Shown in pieces: positions 45,019 through 52,595 of a stretch of DNA of 64,000 nt. The position numbers and the translations under genes were made by a program. Positions within the stretch are counted from its first letter, which is position 1, and every line of letters begins with the position of its first letter. A model generated the notes under the pieces. The model ran no database searches. It saw only the letters and a program-made list of their open reading frames with translations, and was not told where the DNA came from. Source of the DNA: Cyclobacteriaceae bacterium YHN15 (GTDB lineage Bacteria; Bacteroidota; Bacteroidia; Cytophagales; Cyclobacteriaceae); NCBI GenBank assembly GCA_003797895.1, contig RKQB01000012.1, forward strand, positions 61,661 to 125,660. Direction: 5' to 3'.

Positions 45019-46197
45019 TTACCGAAAATTTTCCCAAAATTCATCCTCTATCATTTTTTTCCAACCAAAAACTGAAATGCCATTGCTGCGTTTTTGCTCC
45101 TGCTCTCCCGCATAGAGGACCATGCCTTTCTCTGAATTGCTCAATTTCATCCAATACAAAAGGTTTTTAAAATATTCAGTGGTGACAGTTTTTCCAGATT
45201 TGATTTCGATGGGAAGGAGTGATAAGCCTTGATCTATAATCAAATCAATTTCCCGTCCTGTTTTGTCCCTCCAATAATACAAATTGATCTCCTTTCCGGC
45301 ATTCGTTCTTTTTTTTACCATCTCTGAAACTACAAATGTTTCAAAAATACTTCCTCTTTGGGGGTGAAATGCCAATTGTTCGGCTTTTGAAATCCCTAAT
45401 AAAGCGCATACCAAACCCGTATCATAAAAGTAAAGCTTAGGCCGCTTGGTGATGATTTTATTGTAATTTTTGAAATGGGGCCTCAATAAAAAGATGATAA
45501 AACTGCTTTCTAAAATGCCAATCCATGACTGAATTGTTTTGTTGTCAACACCTACTTCTACTGAAATTGCAGTTAAATTCAATTCTTGGCCTGTTCTTCC
45601 CGCCAATAAGCGTATAAATCTTTCAAAAACTATTAAATCAGTGACATTTTTAATTTGCCTGACATCCCTCTCAACATAAGTTCTGAGGTAGTTGGGGTAC
45701 CAGTCTTGCGGCGCAATATTCCTGTCATGAATAGGGGGGTAAAATCCATTGAGAAGGATGTTGTCTTCTGCTGGGATGGATAATTGGTTGGGTTTGTAAA
45801 GTTCATTGAGGCCAAATGGGAGCAGGTTGAGATATGCTACCCTTCCTGCCAAACTTTGGGAAATGCTTTGTTGCAATAGGAAGTTGTTGGAGCCCGTTAA
45901 GATAAATTGCCCGGATTCATCGCTGTTGTCCAAGATACCCTGTAAGTATGAAAACAAATCAGGGGTTCTTTGGACCTCATCCAAAATGGCGCCTTTAGGA
46001 TATTTTGCTAAAAATCCCCTTGGGTCTTCCAGGGCAAAGTTCCTCATGTCAGGATCTTCCAGACTTACATAAGGCTTATGGACAAACAAGGATTTGACCA
46101 AGGTTGTTTTTCCGGACTGACGTGGACCTATTAGCGCCACTGCTTTAAATTGTGCGGCTAATTGTAGGAGCTTTGAAGATGCAATTCGATGAATCAT
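45019..46197 (-). CDS. P-loop ATPase with DUF4143 domain (first)
   Basis: A 392-residue AAA-type protein of the AAA_14/DUF4143 family. Walker A is IGPRQSGKTTLVKSL, Walker B lies in KGAILDEVQRTPDLFSYLQ, and sensor 1 is FILTGSNNFLL. The C-terminal DUF4143 domain has GSIFETFVVSEMVKKR and a nuclease-like end YYWRDKTGREIDLI with Lys in IEIKSGKTV, resembling a PD-(D/E)XK core. Function is unknown; these are frequent lone accessory genes of Bacteroidota. A perfect 16-bp palindrome lies just upstream of its start. Confidence 0.85.
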   Translation of the reverse strand: MIHRIASSKLLQLAAQFKAVALIGPRQSGKTTLVKSLFVHKPYVSLEDPDMRNFALEDPRGFLAKYPKGAILDEVQRTPDLFSYLQGILDNSDESGQFILTGSNNFLLQQSISQSLAGRVAYLNLLPFGLNELYKPNQLSIPAEDNILLNGFYPPIHDRNIAPQDWYPNYLRTYVERDVRQIKNVTDLIVFERFIRLLAGRTGQELNLTAISVEVGVDNKTIQSWIGILESSFIIFLLRPHFKNYNKIITKRPKLYFYDTGLVCALLGISKAEQLAFHPQRGSIFETFVVSEMVKKRTNAGKEINLYYWRDKTGREIDLIIDQGLSLLPIEIKSGKTVTTEYFKNLLYWMKLSNSEKGMVLYAGEQEQKRSNGISVFGWKKMIEDEFWENFR

Positions 46198-46209
46198 ATG
46201 ATAAAAATA

Positions 46210-46244
46210 TGGATAAATATGGAATTATATTCCATATTTATCCA
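46210..46244. promoter_or_regulatory. Perfect 16-bp inverted repeat upstream of the ATPase
   Basis: TGGATAAATATGGAAT at 46210-46225 and its exact reverse complement at 46229-46244 surround TAT. The element lies 12 bases upstream of the start codon at 46197 (minus strand), a fitting place for an operator or a 5'-UTR hairpin that blocks expression. Confidence 0.65.
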
Positions 46245-47001
46245 AAAAAATTATTTTTTACCATCTGCGCAAAAAGCTTATGTATTCGGACCTTTCCGTG
46301 ATTTGCTTTTCCTGAAGCAGCATTTCTTTTAATATTGAACCGCTACAGGTTCTGGAGAAGCAGGATAGCGGGGGATTGTTTTTAACCGCAAGGGTCGCAA
46401 GGGAGGACGCAGAGAATTAGGGACTGAGAGACGGAGAGAAGGAGAGACGGAGAGACGGAGAGAAGGTCTACGTCATTGCGAGGCGCTACATTGGAAGTAA
46501 ATAGAAAAGAAAAATCCAAGGTTTCAGGTATCAATAGAACTATATAGCGCCGTGACAATCTCTGGTTGAGGATTTTTTTTAACCGCAAGGGTCGCCAAGG
46601 GAGGACGAAGAGAATTAGGGACTGAGAGACAGAGGGACTTAGAGACAGAGAGACAGAGAGACTGAGAGACTGAGAGACTGAGAGACGTAGAGAAGCTCTG
46701 CGTCATTGCGAGGCGCTGCTTTGGAAGTAAATAGAAAAGAATAATCCAAGGTTTTAGGTATAAATAGAACTTTAAAGCGCCGTGGCAATCTCAACAGTTA
46801 CGCTGCTTCTGGGCAGTCGGGAGACTGCATTGTAAGGGTCCAAGCCTGTCCGCAGCGGCGGATCGGAGACTTGAACCATACGAGTTTTGAACCATATGAG
46901 TCTTGAACCAAGGGAGAGTTTGTTGATTTTTTTAAGAAAGAAGACATTAGTTATTATAATATAACGCAATATTTATGATAATTGTATTTTATGGCAATGA
47001 T
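46245..47001. repeat. Repeat block: two R1 copies and long octamer tracts
   Basis: R1 copies at 46468-46562 and 46698-46792. The tract at about 46600-46695 is the clearest octamer run: repeated AGAGACTG with variants AGGGACTT and AGAGACAG. Reverse-strand reading of these tracts gives Ser/Leu/Val-rich ORFs that are artefacts. Confidence 0.7.
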
Positions 47002-47033
47002 TTTGCAGTTTAAATCTGTATTCATTAGCTTTG
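47002..47033 (+). promoter_or_regulatory. Predicted promoter of the second precursor
   Basis: -33 element TTTG at 47002-47005, a 20-base gap, and a perfect -7 box TAGCTTTG at 47026-47033. The precursor start is 18 bases downstream. Spacing between boxes equals that of the first precursor's promoter. Confidence 0.55.
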
Positions 47034-47051
47034 AAGCATAGTGAGATATTT

Positions 47052-47261
47052 ATGAATAAACCAATAAAGAAAACCTGGGGAAAACCTGTAATTGTTGAAT
47101 TCAGTATCAGTGCCATAACCAAGCAGGGAAGACCGGGAGGAGGCCGTCCACCGGGCGCAGGTCCCCCACCTGGAAAAGGTCCTCCGGATGGTGTAAATCC
47201 TCCAGGCCAGGCTAAAAACCAAATGGGAGCGGAATCCAGTAATAACAGAGGAGTATCCTGA
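47052..47261 (+). CDS. Pro/Gly-rich RiPP precursor 2 with a lasso-type leader
   Basis: A 69-residue peptide. The leader has W9-G-K-P12 and Thr23, the same Trp-Pro-Thr spacing as precursor 1, so the predicted cleavage is after Lys24. The core would be 45 residues starting QGRPGGGRPPGAGPPPG, with repeated PPG units, and the C-terminus SSNNRGVS. Core positions 7, 8 and 9 are Gly, Arg and Pro: no Asp or Glu is available for a normal lasso ring. The first acidic residue is Asp46 (core position 22) and the next Glu61. The terminal Ser could be a kinase target. A longer frame from TTG 47031 exists but begins inside the promoter. Confidence 0.78.
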   Translation: MNKPIKKTWGKPVIVEFSISAITKQGRPGGGRPPGAGPPPGKGPPDGVNPPGQAKNQMGAESSNNRGVS

Positions 47262-47320
47262 GATATATACGCATGGGAATTTCATTTCAATAGAAATTTA
47301 TAAACAAAATAAGTATTTAT

Positions 47321-47360
47321 AACCCCGGAAACAGTCTTTTTAGGCTTTTTCGGGGTTTAT
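47321..47360 (+). terminator. Hairpin between precursor 2 and its cyclase
   Basis: AACCCCG at 47321-47327 pairs with CGGGGTT at 47351-47357, followed by TATTTG. The loop is T-rich. It may be a partial terminator that keeps cyclase expression below that of the precursor. Confidence 0.5.
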
Positions 47361-47382
47361 TTGTTAAGTATCTAAAAAAGAA

Positions 47383-49206
47383 ATGGCGGTAATTTTTGGC
47401 TTCATCCTTCTCAATTCAGCTACCCACAAGGAAGAAGCAGAAAACCCATTTCCTGCTTCTTATTGGTCCCATGAGAAAAGCAAGTCCATAAGTGAAGGAG
47501 GTTTTTATTTTGAGATTTACCAGCATCCTTCTCTTCCGTATGCCGAACAGGATTTTTTTCATCAGGATGCAGAGGGTAAGTTGTCAATACTCATGTCAGG
47601 GGAAATTTATAATAGGGAGAAGTTGATATTGGAATTTTTTCCTGATAAGGATTTCAAGTTTGATCCTGAACTGATTGCTTCCTTGTATAACAAGTTGGGT
47701 ATTTCCTTTTTGGAAAAGCTGAACGGGGATTTCAGCGTGGTGATTAGCGACAAGCATTTGGGAAAATCCTTTTTGATCCGCGATCATTTGGGCGTCAAGC
47801 CTTTGGCGTATGCTGTCATGGACGGACGCCTGTATTTTTCTTCTGATTATATAGATCTGGGCAAGGTGCTTTTTAAGGGCCAAAATCCGGATCGGGATTT
47901 TATCCTTCAGTTTGTGAGGGATATCTCCTTTATTGATTATGAAAAAACAGCAGTTAAAAGGGTGAAAAAAGTCCTGCCCGGACATTATGTAATGGCAGAG
48001 GAAAACTCCATACAGCAAAAGCCCTATTGGTTTCCGGAGAATATCCAATCCAATAAAAAGCTTACTGCACAAGAGGCCATAAAAAACATGAAGGAATTGG
48101 TGGCCGATGCCGTGAAAATCAGGTCTTCCACAAAATTCAGGGCAGCGGCCCATGTCAGCGGGGGCCTTGATTCGGGTTTGGTGGCCATACTGGCCAGGAA
48201 GCAATATGAGGAACAGGAAACCTTTGTTGGCTTTTCCTGGTCTCCTCCCTCAGAGAGTGCAGATGAAAGTTTCCCTGATGAAAGGGCATTGGTGGAGCAG
48301 GTGGTAAACCAAGCGAGGATGCAAGGGGACTATCTTGCTTTGGATCCCCTGGACAATTGGAATAGCCTTTCCAACTGGAAATATTACGGGTATTTTTTTC
48401 AGGAAGAGCAGGTACTTAAGCGTTGTCAGGAAAAAGGTATCAATTTATTGTTCAGCGGTTGGGGCGGTGATGAGTTTGTGAGTATCAATGACAGGGGGCT
48501 GCATTATGACCTGTTTTTTGGGTTGAACTGGGGAAAATTACTTCAAAAAAAGCCCCTGAGTCAACCAAAGGCTTTCATACATATGCTGGTTTTTCAGGTG
48601 GTTTTTCCTTTTGTAGGTGTTCCCGCTATCGATAAACAACATGATCGCTGGTTTTTGGGCTATTTCAAAAAGCCTTTTGATCGGAGAACGTATGATGCCT
48701 TGTTTTTTAAGAAGGGATCCAGGAGGAGTACCCATTTGAATTTGTTGTACAATTACCATATTCCCTGGAGGATGGAATCTGAATTTATATTGGGCAATCA
48801 ATATGGGGTGGAATATCGTTATCCGCTATTGGACAGAAGGATTGTAGAATTTATGCTGGAAATTCCAAGTAAGGTCTTGGCGGCATTTCCTTATTCCCGG
48901 CCATTGATCAGGGAAATTTCCAAAGGGGTTTTGCCGGAACAGGTAAGAATGCATACCTCCAAGCTGGATGCGGCGAGGTTGGATCATTTTTATGGTTTTT
49001 TGAAAAAGGCGATGCCTTTCTTCCTCAATGAGCTGGAGGCAATCAGAAATAATCCGGATTTGGGTTTTTTGGATTTTGGGAAAATTGAAGAGGATATCGA
49101 AAAAGTGCAGAGCGGGACTTATCCTTATGATGAAAATGAATTTTTGATCCTGTTGAACAACATCAAAAAAATGCATGAATTTTCCCGAGGATATAAAAGT
49201 GACTGA
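47383..49206 (+). CDS. Lasso cyclase-like asparagine synthetase homologue 2
   Basis: A 607-residue homologue of the protein at 39055. It too lacks Cys2 (start MAVIFGFILLNSAT), has the ATP loop AAHVSGGLDSGLVAILA at about residues 247-263 and the GWGGDEFVS block. The paralogues align from end to end: RDHLGVKPLAY here against RDCVGVYPLVF, and VEYRYPLLDRRIVEF against VEYRYPLLDYRIIEY. Its partner precursor lacks an acidic residue at the expected ring position, so it may close a much larger ring, use Asp46 or Glu61, or perform another adenylation. G+C is clearly higher than in cyclase 1. No B1 or B2 gene adjoins it. Confidence 0.85.
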   Translation: MAVIFGFILLNSATHKEEAENPFPASYWSHEKSKSISEGGFYFEIYQHPSLPYAEQDFFHQDAEGKLSILMSGEIYNREKLILEFFPDKDFKFDPELIASLYNKLGISFLEKLNGDFSVVISDKHLGKSFLIRDHLGVKPLAYAVMDGRLYFSSDYIDLGKVLFKGQNPDRDFILQFVRDISFIDYEKTAVKRVKKVLPGHYVMAEENSIQQKPYWFPENIQSNKKLTAQEAIKNMKELVADAVKIRSSTKFRAAAHVSGGLDSGLVAILARKQYEEQETFVGFSWSPPSESADESFPDERALVEQVVNQARMQGDYLALDPLDNWNSLSNWKYYGYFFQEEQVLKRCQEKGINLLFSGWGGDEFVSINDRGLHYDLFFGLNWGKLLQKKPLSQPKAFIHMLVFQVVFPFVGVPAIDKQHDRWFLGYFKKPFDRRTYDALFFKKGSRRSTHLNLLYNYHIPWRMESEFILGNQYGVEYRYPLLDRRIVEFMLEIPSKVLAAFPYSRPLIREISKGVLPEQVRMHTSKLDAARLDHFYGFLKKAMPFFLNELEAIRNNPDLGFLDFGKIEEDIEKVQSGTYPYDENEFLILLNNIKKMHEFSRGYKSD

Positions 49207-49623
49207 TCGAGGACTTTTCGTCACCACAGAAAAACAGAGTACTCAGAGAAAGCTTCGCTTTTGATAGTTGACCACGAAAGCACACCTCCACGATGAATGC
49301 ATGGATATCACGAATTTTAACCACAGATTAATTCAGATTGACACCGATAAAAGCTTCGCTTTTTTTACTAAATTATCCATGGCCCCGCCAGGCGGGGCAG
49401 GCTCTTCAGCCCCTGGAAGTCCTGGTGGAATGGGTTTGGTAGAAGCGATGGGCTGTACCAATCGTTGTGGTATCTAGGCTCCCGATAATGATCGGGACAG
49501 GCTCTTCAGGCCATTAAAAGGGTCCAAGCCTGTCCGCCGCGGCGGATCGGAGACTTGAACCATACGAGACTTGAACCAGTATTACTGCAATAAAAACTTT
49601 AAATGTCAACCCTTATTATAAAA
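49207..49623. repeat. Repeat block with R4 copy
   Basis: R4 copy at about 49374-49535 (GGCCCCGCCAGGCGGGGC, TCTTCAGCCCCTGG, GATGGGCTGTACCAATCG, CCCGATAATGATCGGGA). The Gly/Pro-rich ORF at 49268-49477 is a chance translation of it. No gene seen. Confidence 0.65.
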
Positions 49624-49675
49624 ATGTTCTTTTAAAAGAAATAATTTATATTAAATTTGTTCACTATAAAAGAAC
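49624..49675 (+). promoter_or_regulatory. Promoter box flanked by a perfect 10-bp inverted repeat
   Basis: TGTTCTTTTA at 49624-49633 and TAAAAGAACA at 49666-49675 are exact reverse complements. Between them lies a perfect -7 box TAAATTTG at 49651-49658. The downstream start is ATG 49682. This layout suggests a repressor site or an RNA hairpin controlling the ATPase gene. Confidence 0.55.
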
Positions 49676-49681
49676 AATTTT

Positions 49682-50935
49682 ATGAATATTGATTTTTTAA
49701 AACAAATTATCCTTGACCAAAGGGAAGTGTTTAACAGGAAGAGAGAACTCATTGATCGGGAGATCAAATTGGATAAATACCTCTCCACCCGTCAGGTAGT
49801 GATCATCTCCGGTATCAGGCGTTCCGGGAAGTCTTCTTTAATGTACCTGATCAAGGAAAAACTGAATCTCAATGAGGGGGATTATTGCTATTTCAATTTT
49901 GACGATGAAAGAATTCTTCCGGATCCTTCACTTCCAGAAACAATATTCAACCTGCACATACAGGAATTCGGTAAGGAACCCATATTGTTTTTTGATGAAA
50001 TTCAAAACATCACGAAATGGGAGAAATTCATCAACAGGGTACATGAAAAAGGCATCAAAATATTTATTACCGGGTCCAATGCCGCGCTGTTAAGTTCTGA
50101 AATAGGCAGTAGCCTTACCGGCCGCAACAAAGTTTTGGAACTCTATCCATTTTCATTTTCAGAGTTCCTCCGTTTTCATCATCAGTCCCTTGAATGGAAG
50201 CGACTATCTTCTACAAAAGAGTCCCTGTTGATCAAATGGTTTCTTCATTACCTAGAGGTTGGGGGATTTCCTTTGGCGGTCAGCGAAGATGATCCCGAAA
50301 TTGTTGATCATTATTTCCGGGATATCCTTTACCGTGATATTATTGCCAGGTACCGGCTTTTACAGGTGAATGAAATCAAGGAAATCGCACTTTACTTTGC
50401 CTCCAATACGGGGAAAGTATTCTCTTACCGTACCTTACAGGCAATTTCAGGAGTAAAAAGCACCAGTTCGATCAAAGATTATCTGGGCTATTACAGACAG
50501 AGCTATTTGTTTTTCTATCTAAGCAAGTTTGATTTTTCTGTTAAAAAACAGGTCATGAACCCCAAGAAGGTCTACGCAATTGACACGGCAATACCGAAGA
50601 GACTTGGCTTCCATTTTTCGGATAATTATGGTCGGCTTCTTGAAAATATGGTTTTTATAGAATTACAACGAAGAGGCAAAGATGTTTTTTATCATAAAGC
50701 AGTCAGGGAATGTGATTTTGTCATCAAAAAAGGGAATAAGATCGTGGAGGCAATACAGGTTTGCTGGAACCTTGATGCAGGCAATTTTTCCAGGGAATTT
50801 CAAGGAATTCAAGAAGCAATGGATGTGTATGACCTGCAAGAGGGTTTGATCATAACCATGTATCAGGGAAATTTTCCAATGGATTCAAATTCAGGGTTAA
50901 ATATTGTTTCTGTATGGAAATGGTTATTGGAATAG
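49682..50935 (+). CDS. P-loop ATPase with DUF4143 domain (second)
   Basis: A 417-residue AAA_14/DUF4143 ATPase, only distantly similar to that at 45019. Walker A is ISGIRRSGKSSLMYLI, Walker B LFFDEIQNITKWEKFI, sensor IFITGSNAALLSSEIG with a following LTGR arginine. The C-terminal part has LLENMVFIELQRRGKDVFYH and ECDFVIKKGNKIVEAIQVCW, a nuclease-like core in which the usual Lys is replaced by Gln in the last strand. Function is unknown. Both ATPases flank the second RiPP pair (45.0-50.9 kb), and both have inverted repeats at their promoters. Confidence 0.86.
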   Translation: MNIDFLKQIILDQREVFNRKRELIDREIKLDKYLSTRQVVIISGIRRSGKSSLMYLIKEKLNLNEGDYCYFNFDDERILPDPSLPETIFNLHIQEFGKEPILFFDEIQNITKWEKFINRVHEKGIKIFITGSNAALLSSEIGSSLTGRNKVLELYPFSFSEFLRFHHQSLEWKRLSSTKESLLIKWFLHYLEVGGFPLAVSEDDPEIVDHYFRDILYRDIIARYRLLQVNEIKEIALYFASNTGKVFSYRTLQAISGVKSTSSIKDYLGYYRQSYLFFYLSKFDFSVKKQVMNPKKVYAIDTAIPKRLGFHFSDNYGRLLENMVFIELQRRGKDVFYHKAVRECDFVIKKGNKIVEAIQVCWNLDAGNFSREFQGIQEAMDVYDLQEGLIITMYQGNFPMDSNSGLNIVSVWKWLLE

Positions 50936-51606
50936 ACCGTTACGCTGCTTCTGGGCAGTCGGGAGACTGCATTGAGGGGGGTGAGAATGTAGAATGAAGA
51001 ATTAAAAATGAAGAATGGGAGTTTTGAAAGTTTGAGAAGTTGGTACTATTTGGGTTAGGATTTTTATTAACCGCAAGGGTCGCCAAGGGAGGACGCAGAG
51101 AATTGGGGACTTAGGGACTTAGGGACTTAGGGACAGAGAGACGGAGAGACGGAGAGCAGGTCTGCGTCATTGCGAGGCGCTGCTTTGGAAGTATATAGAA
51201 AAGAATAATCCAAGGTTTTAGGTATAAAAAGAACTAAAAAGCGCCGTGGCAATCTCTGGTATAGGATTTTTTTTAACCACAGAGAATCAGAGGACACAGA
51301 GAAAAGCTTCGCTTTTGATTCTAAATTATCCGTGGCCTTCAGCCCCGTGAAGTCCTGGTGGAATGGGTTTGGTAGAAGCGATGGGCTGCACCCATCGTTA
51401 TTGTATCCAGACCTTTCAGGCCTTGGCAGTCAGGAGACTGCATTAAAAGGGTCCAAGCCGGAGACTTTGAACCATTCGGAGACTTGAACCATTCGGAGAA
51501 ATACTGGATTTAACCAATTTATTATTCATATTTTTAATAAGAATAATATGTTGGATCAAATGCATTATCTTTATTCACAAAAATTTAACTACTAACGATT
51601 GAATTA
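50936..51606. repeat. Repeat block: R1 and R4 copies
   Basis: An octamer tract at about 51095-51158 leads into R1 at 51161-51256; an R4 copy follows at about 51328-51460 (CCGTGGCCTTCAGCCCC, GATGGGCTGCACCCATCG). An eight-base inverted repeat TATTATTC/GAATAATA (51520-51527, 51541-51548) lies before the antitoxin gene and could be its operator. Confidence 0.65.
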
Positions 51607-51918
51607 ATGCAAATATCAGATGAATCCTTCATAAAAAGTCTTTCTGATCATTTATTCTGGGATGTAGATAAATCGAAATTAGAAGCCCAATCTTCTAAAA
51701 GTTTTATTATTTCCAGAATATTGGAGTATGGGCTGACTTCTGATTGGAAATTAGCTCTGAAGTTTTATGGGAAGAATATTATCCTTGAGGTGGCCAAAGA
51801 ACTGAAAAGTCTTGACCCTGTTGCGCTACATTTCATCAGTGCTGTTTTTGAAGTTGATTTAAATGAATTTAGATGTTACAGATTAAATCAGTCAGCCCCA
51901 AATTATTGGAGTTACTGA
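51607..51918 (+). CDS. AbiE-type antitoxin-like protein (second pair)
   Basis: A 103-residue paralogue of the protein at 676. Shared phrases are LFWDVDKSKLEA near the start, ISRILEYGLTSDWKLAL, and VAKELKSLDPVALHFISAV; it also ends in a Trp-Ser-Tyr. Like the first pair, its 3' end overlaps the toxin gene by exactly 46 bases. The DNA-binding and antitoxin role is inferred from the partner. Confidence 0.68.
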   Translation: MQISDESFIKSLSDHLFWDVDKSKLEAQSSKSFIISRILEYGLTSDWKLALKFYGKNIILEVAKELKSLDPVALHFISAVFEVDLNEFRCYRLNQSAPNYWSY

Positions 51919-52487
51919 ATTCCCTAATGAAGGAACCCTTGCTTTCTTCCTATTTTTTGGTTGGAGGGACAGGGTTGGCCCTTCAGTTTGGACATAGAAA
52001 ATCCATTGATATTGATCTTTTTGGTTTAGATCCTTTCGATAAAGAGCAATTGAGGCAAACGCTGATAAAGTTCGGACAAGTTGAAGTTTTAGCCTCTAGT
52101 CCCCGTATGTTTTTGTGTGTGATTGAAGGGATAAAACTGGATATAGTTTATTATGACTATCCCTTATTGGAAAAATTGGTTGAAATTGATGGTATCAGAA
52201 TCGCCAGTGACAAGGATATTGCTGCCATGAAACTTAATGCCATTGCTGGGAGAGGACGGAAAAAAGATTTTGTAGATTTAGAATTGCTTCTTGATCATTA
52301 CTCACTAAAGGATATGTTGGGTTTTTACAAAATCAAATACAATCAACAGTCTGATTTTATGGTGATGAAAAGCTTGAGTTATTTTGAAGACGCTGACTAT
52401 GATTTAGACCCAGAAATGCTTATTGAATTTAATTGGGGAAAAACCAAAGAAAAGATTTTAAAAGAGCTAAGGAGTTTGATGGATTGA
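51873..52487 (+). CDS. AbiEii-type nucleotidyltransferase toxin (second pair)
   Basis: A 204-residue paralogue of the toxin at 921, identical in length. The core motif is LVGGTGLALQFGHRKSIDID with the paired Asp residues, followed by KDIAAMKLNAIAGRGRKKDF. Conservation of length, motif and overlap shows that the two pairs share a recent common origin, while many substitutions elsewhere show that they are not a fresh duplication. Whether they cross-neutralise is unknown. Confidence 0.82.
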   Translation: MLQIKSVSPKLLELLNSLMKEPLLSSYFLVGGTGLALQFGHRKSIDIDLFGLDPFDKEQLRQTLIKFGQVEVLASSPRMFLCVIEGIKLDIVYYDYPLLEKLVEIDGIRIASDKDIAAMKLNAIAGRGRKKDFVDLELLLDHYSLKDMLGFYKIKYNQQSDFMVMKSLSYFEDADYDLDPEMLIEFNWGKTKEKILKELRSLMD

Positions 52488-52564
52488 TTTTTTTAAAAGC
52501 GGAATAGTAAAAATATTTCTTTCTCCTACATCCGCAATTCGAAATCCGAATTCAAAAAATCCTT

Positions 52565-52572
52565 TACCTTTG
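52565..52572 (+). promoter_or_regulatory. -7 promoter box TACCTTTG
   Basis: TACCTTTG, a perfect TAnnTTTG match, 23 bases before the aminotransferase start. No clear -33 TTTG is seen at the right distance. Confidence 0.45.
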
Positions 52573-52595
52573 ACCTTAGTACTAACTTTTAAATC

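Noticed and set aside
46382..46706. Ser/Leu-rich reverse-strand ORFs (also at 44310, 53893, 54198 and 57675)
   Set aside because: They are translations of the GAGACTGA octamer tracts and R1 repeats.
49268..49477. Gly/Pro-containing ORF that resembles a second Pro-rich precursor
   Set aside because: It is a chance reading through an R4 repeat; the same DNA occurs at about 5448 and 51328 without keeping the frame, and the lasso leader pattern is absent.
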